Positions 20,201 to 26,603 of a stretch of 64,000 nucleotides of DNA are shown here, one piece after another. The stretch is from NCBI GenBank assembly GCA_947627005.1, contig CANQUJ010000001.1:62001-126000 (forward strand). The letters are read 5' to 3'. Under the pieces are notes generated by a model. That model worked only from the letters and a program-made list of their open reading frames with translations, did no database searches and was not told the DNA's origin. How positions within the stretch are numbered: position 1 is the first letter of the stretch; each line of letters starts with the position of its first letter. A program made the position numbers and the translations under genes. Source of the DNA: an uncultured Clostridia bacterium. Its GTDB lineage: Bacteria > Bacillota > Clostridia > Oscillospirales > Ruminococcaceae.

Positions 20201-23200
20201 GAAGACGGTCAAATTTGAGGTCAAAAAGTCGGGCAACGCCCTTGTCGCACACGAGATAGAGGGCGCAAGCAAGGTTTCGTTTAAGAATACATACGACCCG
20301 CCCAAGCCGGAGATTCATATCACTAAATCTCAGAAGGTAGAGGGCGCCCCGGTGGGCACTGTGACCGTAATTCCGGGCGACAAGGTCACCTATACTTTGG
20401 TCGTATCTAATACCGGCTTTGCCGATGCGACGGACGTTGCCGTTTCGGACAACGTTCAGTCCGGCCTTGTCATCGACCCCGAAAGCATTAGGGCTACCGG
20501 CGGAACTATAACCGAGAAGAGCGTAAACGGCCAGGCGATTTCGCTGACTATTGACCGTGTGCCCGCGCAAGCAGGAAGCGTTGAGATTTCGTTTACGGTG
20601 ACCGTTCCGAAGGTATCTTCCAAGACAGTATGGGAGAACTTCGCGACCGCCGGAGGCGATACTTCAGAAAAGGTCACGCTCACCCAAGACGTCGGTTCGC
20701 TGACCGTTTCAAAGACTGTCACCGGCTCGGCCTCGAACACAAACGACGAGTTCGGCTTTGTTCTCGAAATCTTCAATAGAGACGGCATTACGGTAAACGA
20801 GACGAGAGAATTTACTTTAAAAGACGGCGAGTCGATAACCTTTAACGACCTTCCCGCCGGCGCGAAGTATAGAGTTGCCGAACAGGACAACGGCCTCGGA
20901 TATACCGCGAAGGTGGGCGGAAATGAGACAAACTTTGCCGAGGGAATTATAAGCGCGGAGACGAGCGCTTCGGTCGCGTTTACAAACGTTAAAGACGTCT
21001 TCGTTCCTAAGGGCAGCCTTTCAATAAGAAAGACTGTCGCGGGCCCCGAAAGCATGATTTTGCCCGATGTGTTCGGCTTTGAATACAGCTTGACCCTTCC
21101 TGCGGGGAGCAATCTGACCGAATTTAACTACGTTATCACCAACATTTACGGCAACGCGGAGTTTGACAGCAACAAAACTCTTCCCGCGAGCGGAACCGTT
21201 TACTTAAGCCATGGGCAGACCTTGACATTCCTCGGCCTGCCGGTGGGAACCGGATATACCGTAAAAGAGCTTCCGACTGCAGCAAACGACTATATCGTCG
21301 CGGTTGCAAACCCCTTAGGCAATGTTGTTGCGGAAAACGGCGAGCTTATAGCGACAGGCGAGATTACCGCAGACCCGACCGGCGCGGTTATAAGCCCGAC
21401 GGCGGCGTTCACCAACACCTTGAAGGTCGGCGACCTTACAGTCTCAAAGACCACCATAGGAAACAAGGCCCTTTCGTCCGATATGTTCTCGTTTGTAGTC
21501 ACGCTTTATGCAGACGAGCAGCACACCGCTATTTCGGAAGACATCAACGGCATGTACGGCGAAATGTACTTTGAAAACGGCGTTGCAAACAGCAATATTT
21601 CCCTTTCTGACGGAATGAGCATGACAGCGGAGGATATTCCCGCAGGGCTTTACTACACCGTTGAAGAAACCGGATATGCCGAAGCCGGCTATGAATGTTA
21701 TCTTGCGAAAGACTGGGAGTCTGCGCAGAATGTCTTCGCGGCGGGCGGAATAATCGCCTCGGGTCAGATCAAAGACGGCGAAACCGCGAGCGCGGCGTTC
21801 GTAAACCTTAAGCAAGAGGAAAAAGTAAACGGCAAGCTTTCGATCTCGAAGATTGTAACCGGCGCCGGAAACAAGGACGAGGAGTTCGGTTTTGAGCTTA
21901 AGCTTTATTATCACAACTCGTTCGGAAACCCCGCCGAACCGGCGACAGATATCAACCTTGTCGGCAAAAAGAGCAAAAACGGCGTTCCGAGCGGAAACGT
22001 AGATATACGCGGCAGCGTGACGAACTTTACGCTTACTAACGGCGAAAGCCTTGTGATCGAGGGCCTTCCCGAAAACGTTCACTTTGCAGTCACCGAGACA
22101 AACTCGAAGGGCTACACGGTTTCCGTTCCCAACAATACCGGCGCGGTTGCTCCGGCAGGGGCGTTTGAGCCGTTCGGGTTCGCGCAGATAGGCTATAACC
22201 CGTTCGGGTTCGCGCTTATTGACAATGACCCCTTGGCCACCAACACCACCTCGGGCGACGTTAAGGCGGGCGCTTCGGTCTTCGTGACCTTTGAAAACCA
22301 CATCGACCCGCCGAAGAAGCCCGACTCGATCAACATCCCCGTGACGATTGCAAAGAAGTTCGCCCAAGACGGCGCGACCGAAAATAATTCGCTTACATTC
22401 AGCTTCAGCGTCAAACTCGACGGAACGCCGACAAGGCCGGACGGAACGCCTATTGAAAACGCGCCCACGATTCCGAGCGTAGACGTTGTGGTCGGTCAAG
22501 GCAAAACCGGCAACAGCAGCAAGGCAACGCTGACCTTTGCCGAGGCGGGGACTTATACATATACCGTCTCCGAGATTACCGAGGGCAAAGATTACAGCGG
22601 CAAGATTCCCGAAGGTTCGAGCCTTGCGCTTGACGCCGCGCCGCAGACTGTAACGTTTATCGTCACCGAAGAAGTGGTCGATGGCAAGCGCGTGCTCGTC
22701 TGCAGCTCTGCGACGGCTTCGCTCGAGTTTACCAACACCTTTACCCCCAAGCCGGAAGAGCCCGAACATTCGTACATCAACCTTACAAAATTGGTTGAAG
22801 ACAGCAGCGGCGAAGAGGTTAATGGCGGAATATTTACGTTCACGGTAACTCTCACCGGTCTCGTAAACTATAACGGCCTCGGATTTGTAAACGGAGTCAG
22901 AGAGGTCACGGTCGAGGGCGGCTCGTCGGTCAAGATCGAGGTCCCTGCGGGAGCGGAGTATGTCATCACCGAAAAAGACCTGCCGACCGGATATACCGAT
23001 ATCAGCCGGGAGCTGACCGGCACGGTAGCGGAGGGCGAGACGAAAGATGTTACATATAAAAACCGCAAAAACGACGAACAGCAGCCCGAGCCTAAGACCG
23101 GAAGCCTTAGACTTAGCAAGACGCTGACATCCGGCAGCCCGAGCGCGGCCGGCGGCAGAACGTTTGTATTCGACATTAAGCTTGACGTCGAATTTACCGG

Positions 23201-23651
23201 CAAAGCGGGCGACGTAAGCTTTGTCGACGGCAGCGCCGTAGTCGAGCTTAAGGCCGGGGAAGAGGTCTTGATGACCGGACTGCCGAGCGGCGCGAACTAT
23301 ACCGTTACCGAGCGGGCCGCAGCGGGGTATGTATTAGACGTTGCGCGCTCCTCCGGCCTTAGCGGAACGATCGAGGCGGAGAAAGAGGCGACTGCGGAAG
23401 CGGTCAACGCCGCGATTACACCGCCGCCGAATATCCCGAATATCCCGAATATTCCTCCGTATATCCCGAACACGCCGACCACCCCGCCGGACGACGACGC
23501 GACGGTAGAGATCGAGCGGCCGACCGAAGCGAAGGCTTCGGCGGAGGAACCTGCGGGCGCCGAAAGCCCCAAAACAGGGCTCGGCTTCTGCGGTGCCGTC
23601 GGCCTTGCCGGCGCGATCGCAGCTGCGCTAAGCCGCAAAAAGCGCAAATAA
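11244..23651 (+). CDS. Giant cell-wall-anchored adhesin: split VWA, LamG-like insert, repeated isopeptide-type modules
   Basis: The 4135-residue protein begins with a signal peptide (cleavage near VSA at 26-28) and ends with SPKTG at 4108-4112, a hydrophobic stretch and RKKRK, a sortase-type anchor. A VWA domain carries a metal-ion site: DASGS at 311-315, T941 in GGTST and D974 in FTDGKD. The first and second parts are about 626 residues apart because a LamG/concanavalin-like domain is inserted (about 429-680, ending with the typical FDAALTADEVKTLYG). From about 1680 on there are roughly 18 beta modules of Cna-B, DUF5979-like and Spy0128-like type, many with a Lys early, YTYTISE in the middle and FTNTY at the end, the layout of intramolecular isopeptide bonds. 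A DUF11-like module lies at about 3022-3142. A Pro-rich stalk with NIP repeats precedes the anchor. It probably binds host or plant matrix. No sortase gene lies in the window. Confidence 0.9.
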   Translation: MKSVFKRFAALLLSVSTALSVMTESVSAIGNISGLLAGLNPDIATIADLSSDEHIKSGTVWDHEGMHILVYEWHAMDSTGRVIEDESSDPLLDFRVAKAETEGDYVYQYYNSSVDPVKGGYVAVEGGVLKVTITPRQNSYTDTESQKEITEEFEGYSVSAGHSAVSTVGNTLTIAYNENVHLVKVHVFYKNSGAMVAGIKPDQTVTGATDQYIGSDPEKDTGTVFLYTENVGDKIEGDPVVDEDDHLIRNAKDLPDDIKDKVEEIKYYDNTGGLHTDKTATAVGTDGRTFNLSLESWFVGKNIADVGLVLDASGSMAFTSDTMDKINLDDKARESKGISTFGEVLKADSPEPVKGHDNVYDFPEKAFLSEDKVEEILYPTNTDNSKLSYSDYTYYIFDSRSDTNEYVPIGYYDGEYDFSSFPHLKDLIGYYPFNKEDYFAKDTAEINDRDWLLNVVTASNDKPSYASVYEGKVDFSSESFSFSPTTSNDAITAHTWSGYPQVSMKSPDYCYNAAASTGGIVLDAVPDSGTFTIAFRTKTQTINHTGNKELLYIGSIDKNSTSKYFRVYKADGSSSNRVKIEGYKNGESKKTVSNVNIYKKDEDWEYVTYVYDGEKLYTYYKGEPVTDDTTAISEADAPDECHIVLNAIKDEYGNSPYLYLDDIYVFDAALTADEVKTLYGYQEESELYPWEAAADIDVNGLYYTDNAMLDGNLVKSQMDSNPMAGWYYVNSQSDWENAVLVANTSKKYYGLTDTAKYKKPKDDGSGTTDEKTTYFYTVYKDGTTPLLAKSVQSVMDEGYKDDINYYQYDPATYEPMRFFLDDAGNLCCFYSSGATNCGWSYVYQKKDDARIKAENLQHALGMFISRLDESSPNSKISAVRFSSDKIPKSEYDKLVMLDWTSSHDVSIPMFNLTRGGGEDVDGGDKSENGVEQYNYILTGGTSTQSGLKEFLNKLSESEVVKDDDAKKYLIIFTDGKDTDDLKSVTEDTANDVIKGSKALEYANKLRNNYGYTIFSVMLAGGSVKMGNADYNLALKFLAALAGEEDWESGTKSAIVPADEADEEEGDGTAIVRYDRVYASHDSAGLAKIFSEEIVGRIADSLNDYTVQDYIDPRFNLVDADGKVWHLNNNGAVVIKDKDDKETVETATLTVGDGKSITLSHSMLLQEEGYRADLHYDSAKNMYYLVWKDQVIPGCNENADQLPVWNAEIKIRAKDDFIGGNAVMSNGNAGAENYVYQEDDKDDKSSGTDDAQDDRENKDSPDPYPSKGFPRTTVNVAVPELEIKGGNQLIFLGEGLTPDGVAEKLGDTIYDYFVATKDDESHWYWEYLKRYAEYLTRNGTSKTLNDFLDEIVEAAGKDTKFVDFPYFYIPDETNSNQTGSTEKHEKDRLGTLRFEWTEVSAPKGGESFTKYPEGGIAKDLDKRSSTLKVTYYPITAGGTGLPDGAENDGSGVAVNNRKTSNGSIYETGEEVYGWDPSYKPAAGTEQTYNEDKLSDSGDYVTEITGGDIIFKMIVPAKVVEYMAEHYAGENLTYTAELKHNEETVGTFTTTLPAQEKDGAYDEETIRAYLNVSTSSAYNYVTEYGLPLGTYTIVESSKSELKGIKFGSIEIKDPAAGDYGTYTHSPYTPDLKTAAEYIDDTAAAIAVHTIGDFLANISYGTIEIGVSREGGDYRDARYGLGQISVDLDVGSLSIEKALSADSPASVDETYEFTITQTGGDYVNGKYSGTISKADGTDSEPTTVTFDAANHSATVSLKKGEKLTINGLPAGAAFKVTESQNGLDYKYTTTYSPDSGDGSGAAETITKDDTAAVKVTNTVKTGELSISKTVEGEDPRDPDKEKSFNFEITLTPKDGMTLGNSYNYTNGESAGTVEFTADGGKYTGTVTLKGGETVTITGLPEGVTCEVEETDADTDAYITTSTPPDSKEIAEGKPVEFRFTNTYQSVPATIVGSKAFSGCDYEGDEEFTFTLAAKSGDFTPMPKSGNTATVNGKGEFSFGPIEFPATEGTYEYTVTETAGTKTGLFDYDETSYDVTVTVAKNSEGEYAAGVTYHDKSGEEAKELVITNTYHPAEVKVQFSGTKTLTGRDMQEGETFSFTLKRGEDSDTEGDNLPADGLTAVFNAGDKSFTFPEITFSKTGTYIYTISEAPSSSPNVTCKTPDYTVTVEVIDNNGALEAEVTGIGTGAEGTDTVTVDGIDFTNEYNPDEVSDRFTIEKILKGGSMEQNRTFTFGIALKSAVDGGTDRTDVAPHKSGTSVTIALDKAAEKGTGDAVEFTFTKPGVYIYTVTETSYSPAVSVDGASLTKSTEEYEVTFTVTDNPKTGALEVKKTVTKGTSVYTDDNLAFTNTYTPAPAEWSLPVKKSITGSATAKDYTFSFTLSGSDTVPATSKNLNIEFSAGETEKEAKFDPVTFDKPGTYNFTVSETPGTDKGFTYDPNDVTVTVVVENVDGKLVANATYTKAGMSASAVEFINDYKTTPVKVKFTGTKTLIGRDMTSADSFTFKLVKTGSQEGDSLTDGELTAQYNSLTGAITFPEITFSKAGKYTYTISEVEPTEGKLPGVTYDSKKYTVTVNVTDNDGVLEAEVTGDVTKPKSSGTVTVSGFAFENEYEPESASVSISAKKIFEKADRFLNDHPGGITFKFKIEACDGSGDPLTGDGKFSDEKSLEVKSSEDLNKAVELLSETFDEAGTHCYLISETAGDNEYIDYDETAHLVKVEVTDNSTLGAYTAEIEIDGAKTGEAVVEFRNTYNPPAKASIAIEKDFTNAGATKDSALTFGFTVECTSAAKDGEPIDFADKREDVEVTVAKGENTGKSDSIEFTFTQEGAYTYTITENAGHEGTIPQGSTLNYAGPKTVTFTVTKDSQGNLIVSSSADSVSFTNPYAPPPTPAKASIAIEKGFTNTGATKDSALTFSFTVECTSATKDGEPIDFTDKREDVEVTVDQNAETGKSDSIEFTFTQEGTYTYTITEIKEHDGTIPQGSSLENTNEPKTVKFEVKKSGNALVAHEIEGASKVSFKNTYDPPKPEIHITKSQKVEGAPVGTVTVIPGDKVTYTLVVSNTGFADATDVAVSDNVQSGLVIDPESIRATGGTITEKSVNGQAISLTIDRVPAQAGSVEISFTVTVPKVSSKTVWENFATAGGDTSEKVTLTQDVGSLTVSKTVTGSASNTNDEFGFVLEIFNRDGITVNETREFTLKDGESITFNDLPAGAKYRVAEQDNGLGYTAKVGGNETNFAEGIISAETSASVAFTNVKDVFVPKGSLSIRKTVAGPESMILPDVFGFEYSLTLPAGSNLTEFNYVITNIYGNAEFDSNKTLPASGTVYLSHGQTLTFLGLPVGTGYTVKELPTAANDYIVAVANPLGNVVAENGELIATGEITADPTGAVISPTAAFTNTLKVGDLTVSKTTIGNKALSSDMFSFVVTLYADEQHTAISEDINGMYGEMYFENGVANSNISLSDGMSMTAEDIPAGLYYTVEETGYAEAGYECYLAKDWESAQNVFAAGGIIASGQIKDGETASAAFVNLKQEEKVNGKLSISKIVTGAGNKDEEFGFELKLYYHNSFGNPAEPATDINLVGKKSKNGVPSGNVDIRGSVTNFTLTNGESLVIEGLPENVHFAVTETNSKGYTVSVPNNTGAVAPAGAFEPFGFAQIGYNPFGFALIDNDPLATNTTSGDVKAGASVFVTFENHIDPPKKPDSINIPVTIAKKFAQDGATENNSLTFSFSVKLDGTPTRPDGTPIENAPTIPSVDVVVGQGKTGNSSKATLTFAEAGTYTYTVSEITEGKDYSGKIPEGSSLALDAAPQTVTFIVTEEVVDGKRVLVCSSATASLEFTNTFTPKPEEPEHSYINLTKLVEDSSGEEVNGGIFTFTVTLTGLVNYNGLGFVNGVREVTVEGGSSVKIEVPAGAEYVITEKDLPTGYTDISRELTGTVAEGETKDVTYKNRKNDEQQPEPKTGSLRLSKTLTSGSPSAAGGRTFVFDIKLDVEFTGKAGDVSFVDGSAVVELKAGEEVLMTGLPSGANYTVTERAAAGYVLDVARSSGLSGTIEAEKEATAEAVNAAITPPPNIPNIPNIPPYIPNTPTTPPDDDATVEIERPTEAKASAEEPAGAESPKTGLGFCGAVGLAGAIAAALSRKKRK
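19491..20178 (+). repeat. Two near-identical adjacent modules in the surface gene, period 408 bp
   Basis: The 280 bp at 19491-19770 align with 19899-20178 at a constant offset of 408 bp (136 codons), with about 29 mismatches counted by hand, or about 90% identity. The match covers the start KASIAIEK through the YTYTITE strand. A more diverged relative begins near 22349. This is a recent module duplication. Confidence 0.85.
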
Positions 23652-23897
23652 AAACACACCGGCCGGGTCCCGCTAAGGGGTCCGGCCGCGGCATATTCGG
23701 CGAGATATTCGAGTCTGCGGGGCGAAAATGATATTTCGCGAGGCCGCAAGGTCAGTCTCCCTTCGGGAGTGTCCATTCCGCACGCATTATTTGCAGCATT
23801 TAAAAACGTCGCCATAGGCGACGCCTCTAAGTTCTGACATCTGACTTCTCGCTTCTGTCTTCTGTGTGGCCGCTTCGGCCACATCTGATCCGCCCCC
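23652..23897. repeat. Hairpin cluster with a heptad-like repeat segment
   Basis: This 246-bp stretch holds no convincing gene. It has a long hairpin at 23660-23688 (CGGCCGG with its complement; no T-run, but a plausible end for the surface gene transcript), and perfect hairpins at 23757-23769, 23807-23823 and 23865-23883. Between the last two, 23831-23864 read on the minus strand starts CAGAAGACAGAA and continues as degenerate CAGAAGT/CAGATGT units. The same 12 bases open the left part of the repeat at 48642, so it seems to be a partial third copy of that family. Confidence 0.55.
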
Positions 23898-23926
23898 TTG
23901 AAATTTCCAAAAAAGCATGCTATAAT
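23898..23926 (+). promoter_or_regulatory. Promoter of the corrinoid/methionine operon
   Basis: TTGAAA (23898-23903) and TATAAT (23921-23926) are 17 bp apart, 35 bp before the ATG at 23962. I saw no cobalamin-riboswitch B12 box or S-box in the short leader, so regulation by such RNA elements is not supported here. Confidence 0.8.
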
Positions 23927-23961
23927 CGTCCTTACAATTTTTGAAAGAGAGGTTTTTCGGT

Positions 23962-24405
23962 ATGAGATGCAAAAAATTTGTTACAGTCCTTTTGGCGGCG
24001 GTTTTGTCGGCGCTGATTCTGTCTTCCTGCGGCGGGGCTTCCTCCGGCGCAAAGATTTTGGAGAGCGGCGAGAAGCTTTTGGTCATCGAAGCGACCGCGA
24101 CCGGCGGAAGCCTTGAAGACGCGATGAACGCCCTTAAAGAGGCCGGCGAGCTCGATTTCGGCGGAAGCGAGAGCGAATACGGCTTCTATCTGACCTCGGT
24201 AAACGGCTATGAGGCCGACTCTTCGGCGAACGAATATTGGGCGGTATACACCTCGCTCGGCGAATACGACGGCGTTGAATATTCAAACCCCGAATACGGA
24301 ACCTTCGACTATAACGGAACTTCCTGCGCAAGCGCCTCATACGGTATTTCCGGCCTTGTCGCAGTCGAGGGAGAGATCTACGTCTTGACCGTCGAAAGCT
24401 ACTGA
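23962..24405 (+). CDS. DUF4430 (transcobalamin-like C-terminal fold) lipoprotein
   Basis: The ATG at 23962 follows GAGAGG by 9 bp. The 147-residue protein has a lipoprotein signal (LILSSC) and one beta-rich domain with the pattern YGFYLTSVNGY, NEYWAVYTS and ASYGISGLVAVEGEIYVLTV, which matches the DUF4430 family. That family includes the C-terminal beta domain of the vertebrate cobalamin carriers intrinsic factor and transcobalamin. It overlaps the start of the ECF S component by one base, and metF and metH lie downstream. I infer that it is a surface-held corrinoid-binding protein handing cargo to the S component. Other DUF4430 proteins have unknown ligands, so the ligand here is not certain. 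Confidence 0.8.
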   Translation: MRCKKFVTVLLAAVLSALILSSCGGASSGAKILESGEKLLVIEATATGGSLEDAMNALKEAGELDFGGSESEYGFYLTSVNGYEADSSANEYWAVYTSLGEYDGVEYSNPEYGTFDYNGTSCASASYGISGLVAVEGEIYVLTVESY

Positions 24406-25133
24406 TGAAGCCCCGCGAGCTTGCCTTTTGCGCGGTCATGACCGCCCTTTTGATCGCGGCGCAGTATGTCTTGGGCTTCGTCGCCGGGGTCGAGCTTGTG
24501 ACCGTCATGCTTCTAAGCTTTTCCCGGGTCTTCGGGCCCAAATGCGGCGCGCTGACGGCCGCGGCGTTTTCGATTTTAAGGTGCGCGATATACGGCTTTT
24601 TTCCGAACGTTTTGGTTTTATATTTGTTGTATTACTGCCCATTCGCGGCGGTCTGCGGCGCGGTCGGAAGATTCCGCCTGCCCGACTTTGTCTGCCCCGC
24701 CCTTCTTTTCTGCCTCTGCGGGGGTTCGGCGTGGCTCGCCGTCGTCGGACTGCCGGTTAGCGCGCTTTACAAAGCAAAACTGCGGGTTCTTTTTGCGGCG
24801 ATATTTTTGATTTCCGCCGCGCTGGCGGTTTTATATATTGTATCTGCAAAGAAAAAAAGCGATTCGAAGCGCGAGCTTGCGCAGATGTGCGCGATAGCGG
24901 CAGTCGGAACGGTTTTGTTCACGCTAATCGACGATATAGTCACCCCACTTTTTATGGGGTATTCAAAAGAGGCCGCCGCCGGATATTTCTACGGCGGAAT
25001 GATAACAATGGCGACCCAGACGGTCTGCGCGGCGGCAAGCGTTTTTCTTCTCTATCCGCCGCTTAAGCGGGCTTTCGGGGCGGTATCGAAAAAATGCGGA
25101 GAAAATATTGACAAACGGAGCGACGACATATGA
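24405..25133 (+). CDS. ECF transporter S component, probably for a corrinoid or related vitamin
   Basis: The 242-residue protein is almost wholly hydrophobic, with about six membrane helices, an N-terminal ELAFCAVMTALLIAAQ typical of ECF S components, and a short cytoplasmic C-terminus. S components are the substrate-binding membrane subunits of energy-coupling-factor vitamin importers and share the ATPase and T subunits, which are not in this window. The start overlaps the DUF4430 lipoprotein and the end overlaps metF by 4 bp (ATGA), so the genes are co-translated. Its position between a transcobalamin-like lipoprotein and B12-dependent methionine genes points to cobalamin or a precursor. 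Folate is the main alternative. Confidence 0.78.
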   Translation: MKPRELAFCAVMTALLIAAQYVLGFVAGVELVTVMLLSFSRVFGPKCGALTAAAFSILRCAIYGFFPNVLVLYLLYYCPFAAVCGAVGRFRLPDFVCPALLFCLCGGSAWLAVVGLPVSALYKAKLRVLFAAIFLISAALAVLYIVSAKKKSDSKRELAQMCAIAAVGTVLFTLIDDIVTPLFMGYSKEAAAGYFYGGMITMATQTVCAAASVFLLYPPLKRAFGAVSKKCGENIDKRSDDI

Positions 25134-26002
25134 GGATCGACGAAATTCTTAAACAAAAGCGAACCCTTTCATTTGAGGTCTTCCCGCCGAAAAAAGACGG
25201 CGCCGAAAAGGACGAGCTTTATAAAACCATCGACGAACTGAAGGCTTTTAGCCCCGATTTTATAAGCGTTACATACGGCGCGGGCGGAACCAACGCCCGC
25301 GGGGCGGCAGAGATCGCGGGGCATATAAAATCCGTCGGGATAGAGCCGCTCGCCCATATAACCGGCGGGCCGTCGACCTTTGAAGACGCCGACCTTGCGG
25401 CAGAAGAGCTTAAGCGCCTCGGAGTAGAGAATATCCTTGCACTGAGAGGGGACAGGCCGGCGGATTTCGCCAAGGAATACTGCAAATACTTTCCCCACGC
25501 GACCGACCTTATCGAGCGGATAGGCGGCGGATTCTGCGTCGGCGCGGCATGCTACCCCGAGGGACATTCCGAGTGTGCGACCCTTAAGGAAGACATTTTA
25601 AACCTTAAAAAGAAGCAGGAAGCCGGCGCAAGCTTTTTCATAACCCAGGTTTTTTATGACAATTCATACTACTACCGCCTTGTTCATGAGGCCGAAAAGC
25701 TCGGCATAACCGTTCCGATAATCCCGGGGGTGATGCCGCTTGTAAGCGCGAAAAACATCGGCAGGATAAAGTCGATGTGCGGCAGCACGATACCCCTTGA
25801 TTTTCGCAATATGATAGAGACCTATTCCGAAAACCCGGCGGTTATGAAGGAGATAGGGATAAACTACGCGGTGTATCAGATAATCGACCTTATCGCCAAG
25901 GGCGCGCCGGGCGTGCATTTATACATCATGAACCGCGCCGAAACCGCAAAGGGCGTATATGCGCGGCTGGGGAGTGTTTTCGGTGAACTTTTCAAAGCTT
26001 AA
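25130..26002 (+). CDS. metF: Methylenetetrahydrofolate reductase
   Basis: The 290-residue protein reduces 5,10-methylene-tetrahydrofolate to 5-methyl-tetrahydrofolate, the methyl donor for MetH. It has the FAD-barrel signatures of MetF: LSFEVFPPK near the N-terminus, FISVTYGAGG, the segment ILALRGDRP, and FITQVFYDN. The length is normal. It overlaps the S component by 4 bp upstream and the activation-domain gene by 20 bp downstream, so it is inside one operon. It probably works with an electron source other than plain NADH, as in many clostridia lacking a separate reductase subunit, but that cannot be seen here. Confidence 0.95.
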   Translation: MRIDEILKQKRTLSFEVFPPKKDGAEKDELYKTIDELKAFSPDFISVTYGAGGTNARGAAEIAGHIKSVGIEPLAHITGGPSTFEDADLAAEELKRLGVENILALRGDRPADFAKEYCKYFPHATDLIERIGGGFCVGAACYPEGHSECATLKEDILNLKKKQEAGASFFITQVFYDNSYYYRLVHEAEKLGITVPIIPGVMPLVSAKNIGRIKSMCGSTIPLDFRNMIETYSENPAVMKEIGINYAVYQIIDLIAKGAPGVHLYIMNRAETAKGVYARLGSVFGELFKA

Positions 26003-26603
26003 AAGGCTTATATACGGATACCTCGGGTACCACGGTATGGGCGAGTCGGCCGAGACGGACAGGCTTATAGAATCCTGCCTTGAAGAGCTTAAAGGCGCGG
26101 CGCAGTTCAACTTTTTATACCGCGCTTTTAAAGACCCGCCGGAATTTTTGTCAAAACAGCCCTACGCCGATTTTTTAAGCGGCTGCGGCGGGGTTATTCT
26201 TTCGGTGACTACCCTCGGCGCGGGGGTGGATATGAGAATAAAGCGCCTTTCAAGAACCGATATGGCGCGCTCGGCGGTCTTCGATTCCTGCGCGAGCGCC
26301 TATCTCGAGTTTAAATCCGACGAATTCGAGTCTACGCTCGGGGATAATCTTACTTCGCGGTTCTGCCCGGGCTACGGCGGAAGCGGAGTCGAGGACCTTA
26401 AATATATTTTCGAGCTTTTAAATCCCGAAAAGATAGGCGTGACCCTTAACGAAAGCTTCTTTATGCTGCCCTCAAAGACTATGGCGGGGGTTATAGGAAT
26501 CGGAAAGAAAAAGGCCAAAGACTGCGGAGACTGCGTTATGCTTGGGCATTGCGGATATCGCGAGGAGGGAATAAGATGCTTCGGCTCGGAGAGAGAGTTA
26601 TAG
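25983..26603 (+). CDS. Vitamin B12-dependent methionine synthase activation-domain protein
   Basis: A GTG start at 25983 is chosen because GGGGAG lies 8 bp upstream; the ATG at 25959 lacks a site. The 206-residue protein resembles the free-standing form of the MetH C-terminal activation domain, which in the fused enzyme binds S-adenosylmethionine for reductive remethylation of oxidised cobalamin. Features include GVILSVTTLGAGVD, SRFCPGYGG and a C-terminal cluster of cysteines (CGDCVMLGHC, then a further Cys) that may bind a metal or iron-sulfur cluster. It overlaps both metF and metH, and metH here lacks its own activation domain, so the two proteins are expected to form one split enzyme. Confidence 0.88.
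   Translation: MNFSKLKRLIYGYLGYHGMGESAETDRLIESCLEELKGAAQFNFLYRAFKDPPEFLSKQPYADFLSGCGGVILSVTTLGAGVDMRIKRLSRTDMARSAVFDSCASAYLEFKSDEFESTLGDNLTSRFCPGYGGSGVEDLKYIFELLNPEKIGVTLNESFFMLPSKTMAGVIGIGKKKAKDCGDCVMLGHCGYREEGIRCFGSEREL

Noticed and set aside
23652-23961. Cobalamin riboswitch before the corrinoid operon
   Set aside because: No B12 box or typical paired elements were found; the promoter lies only 35 bp from the start codon.
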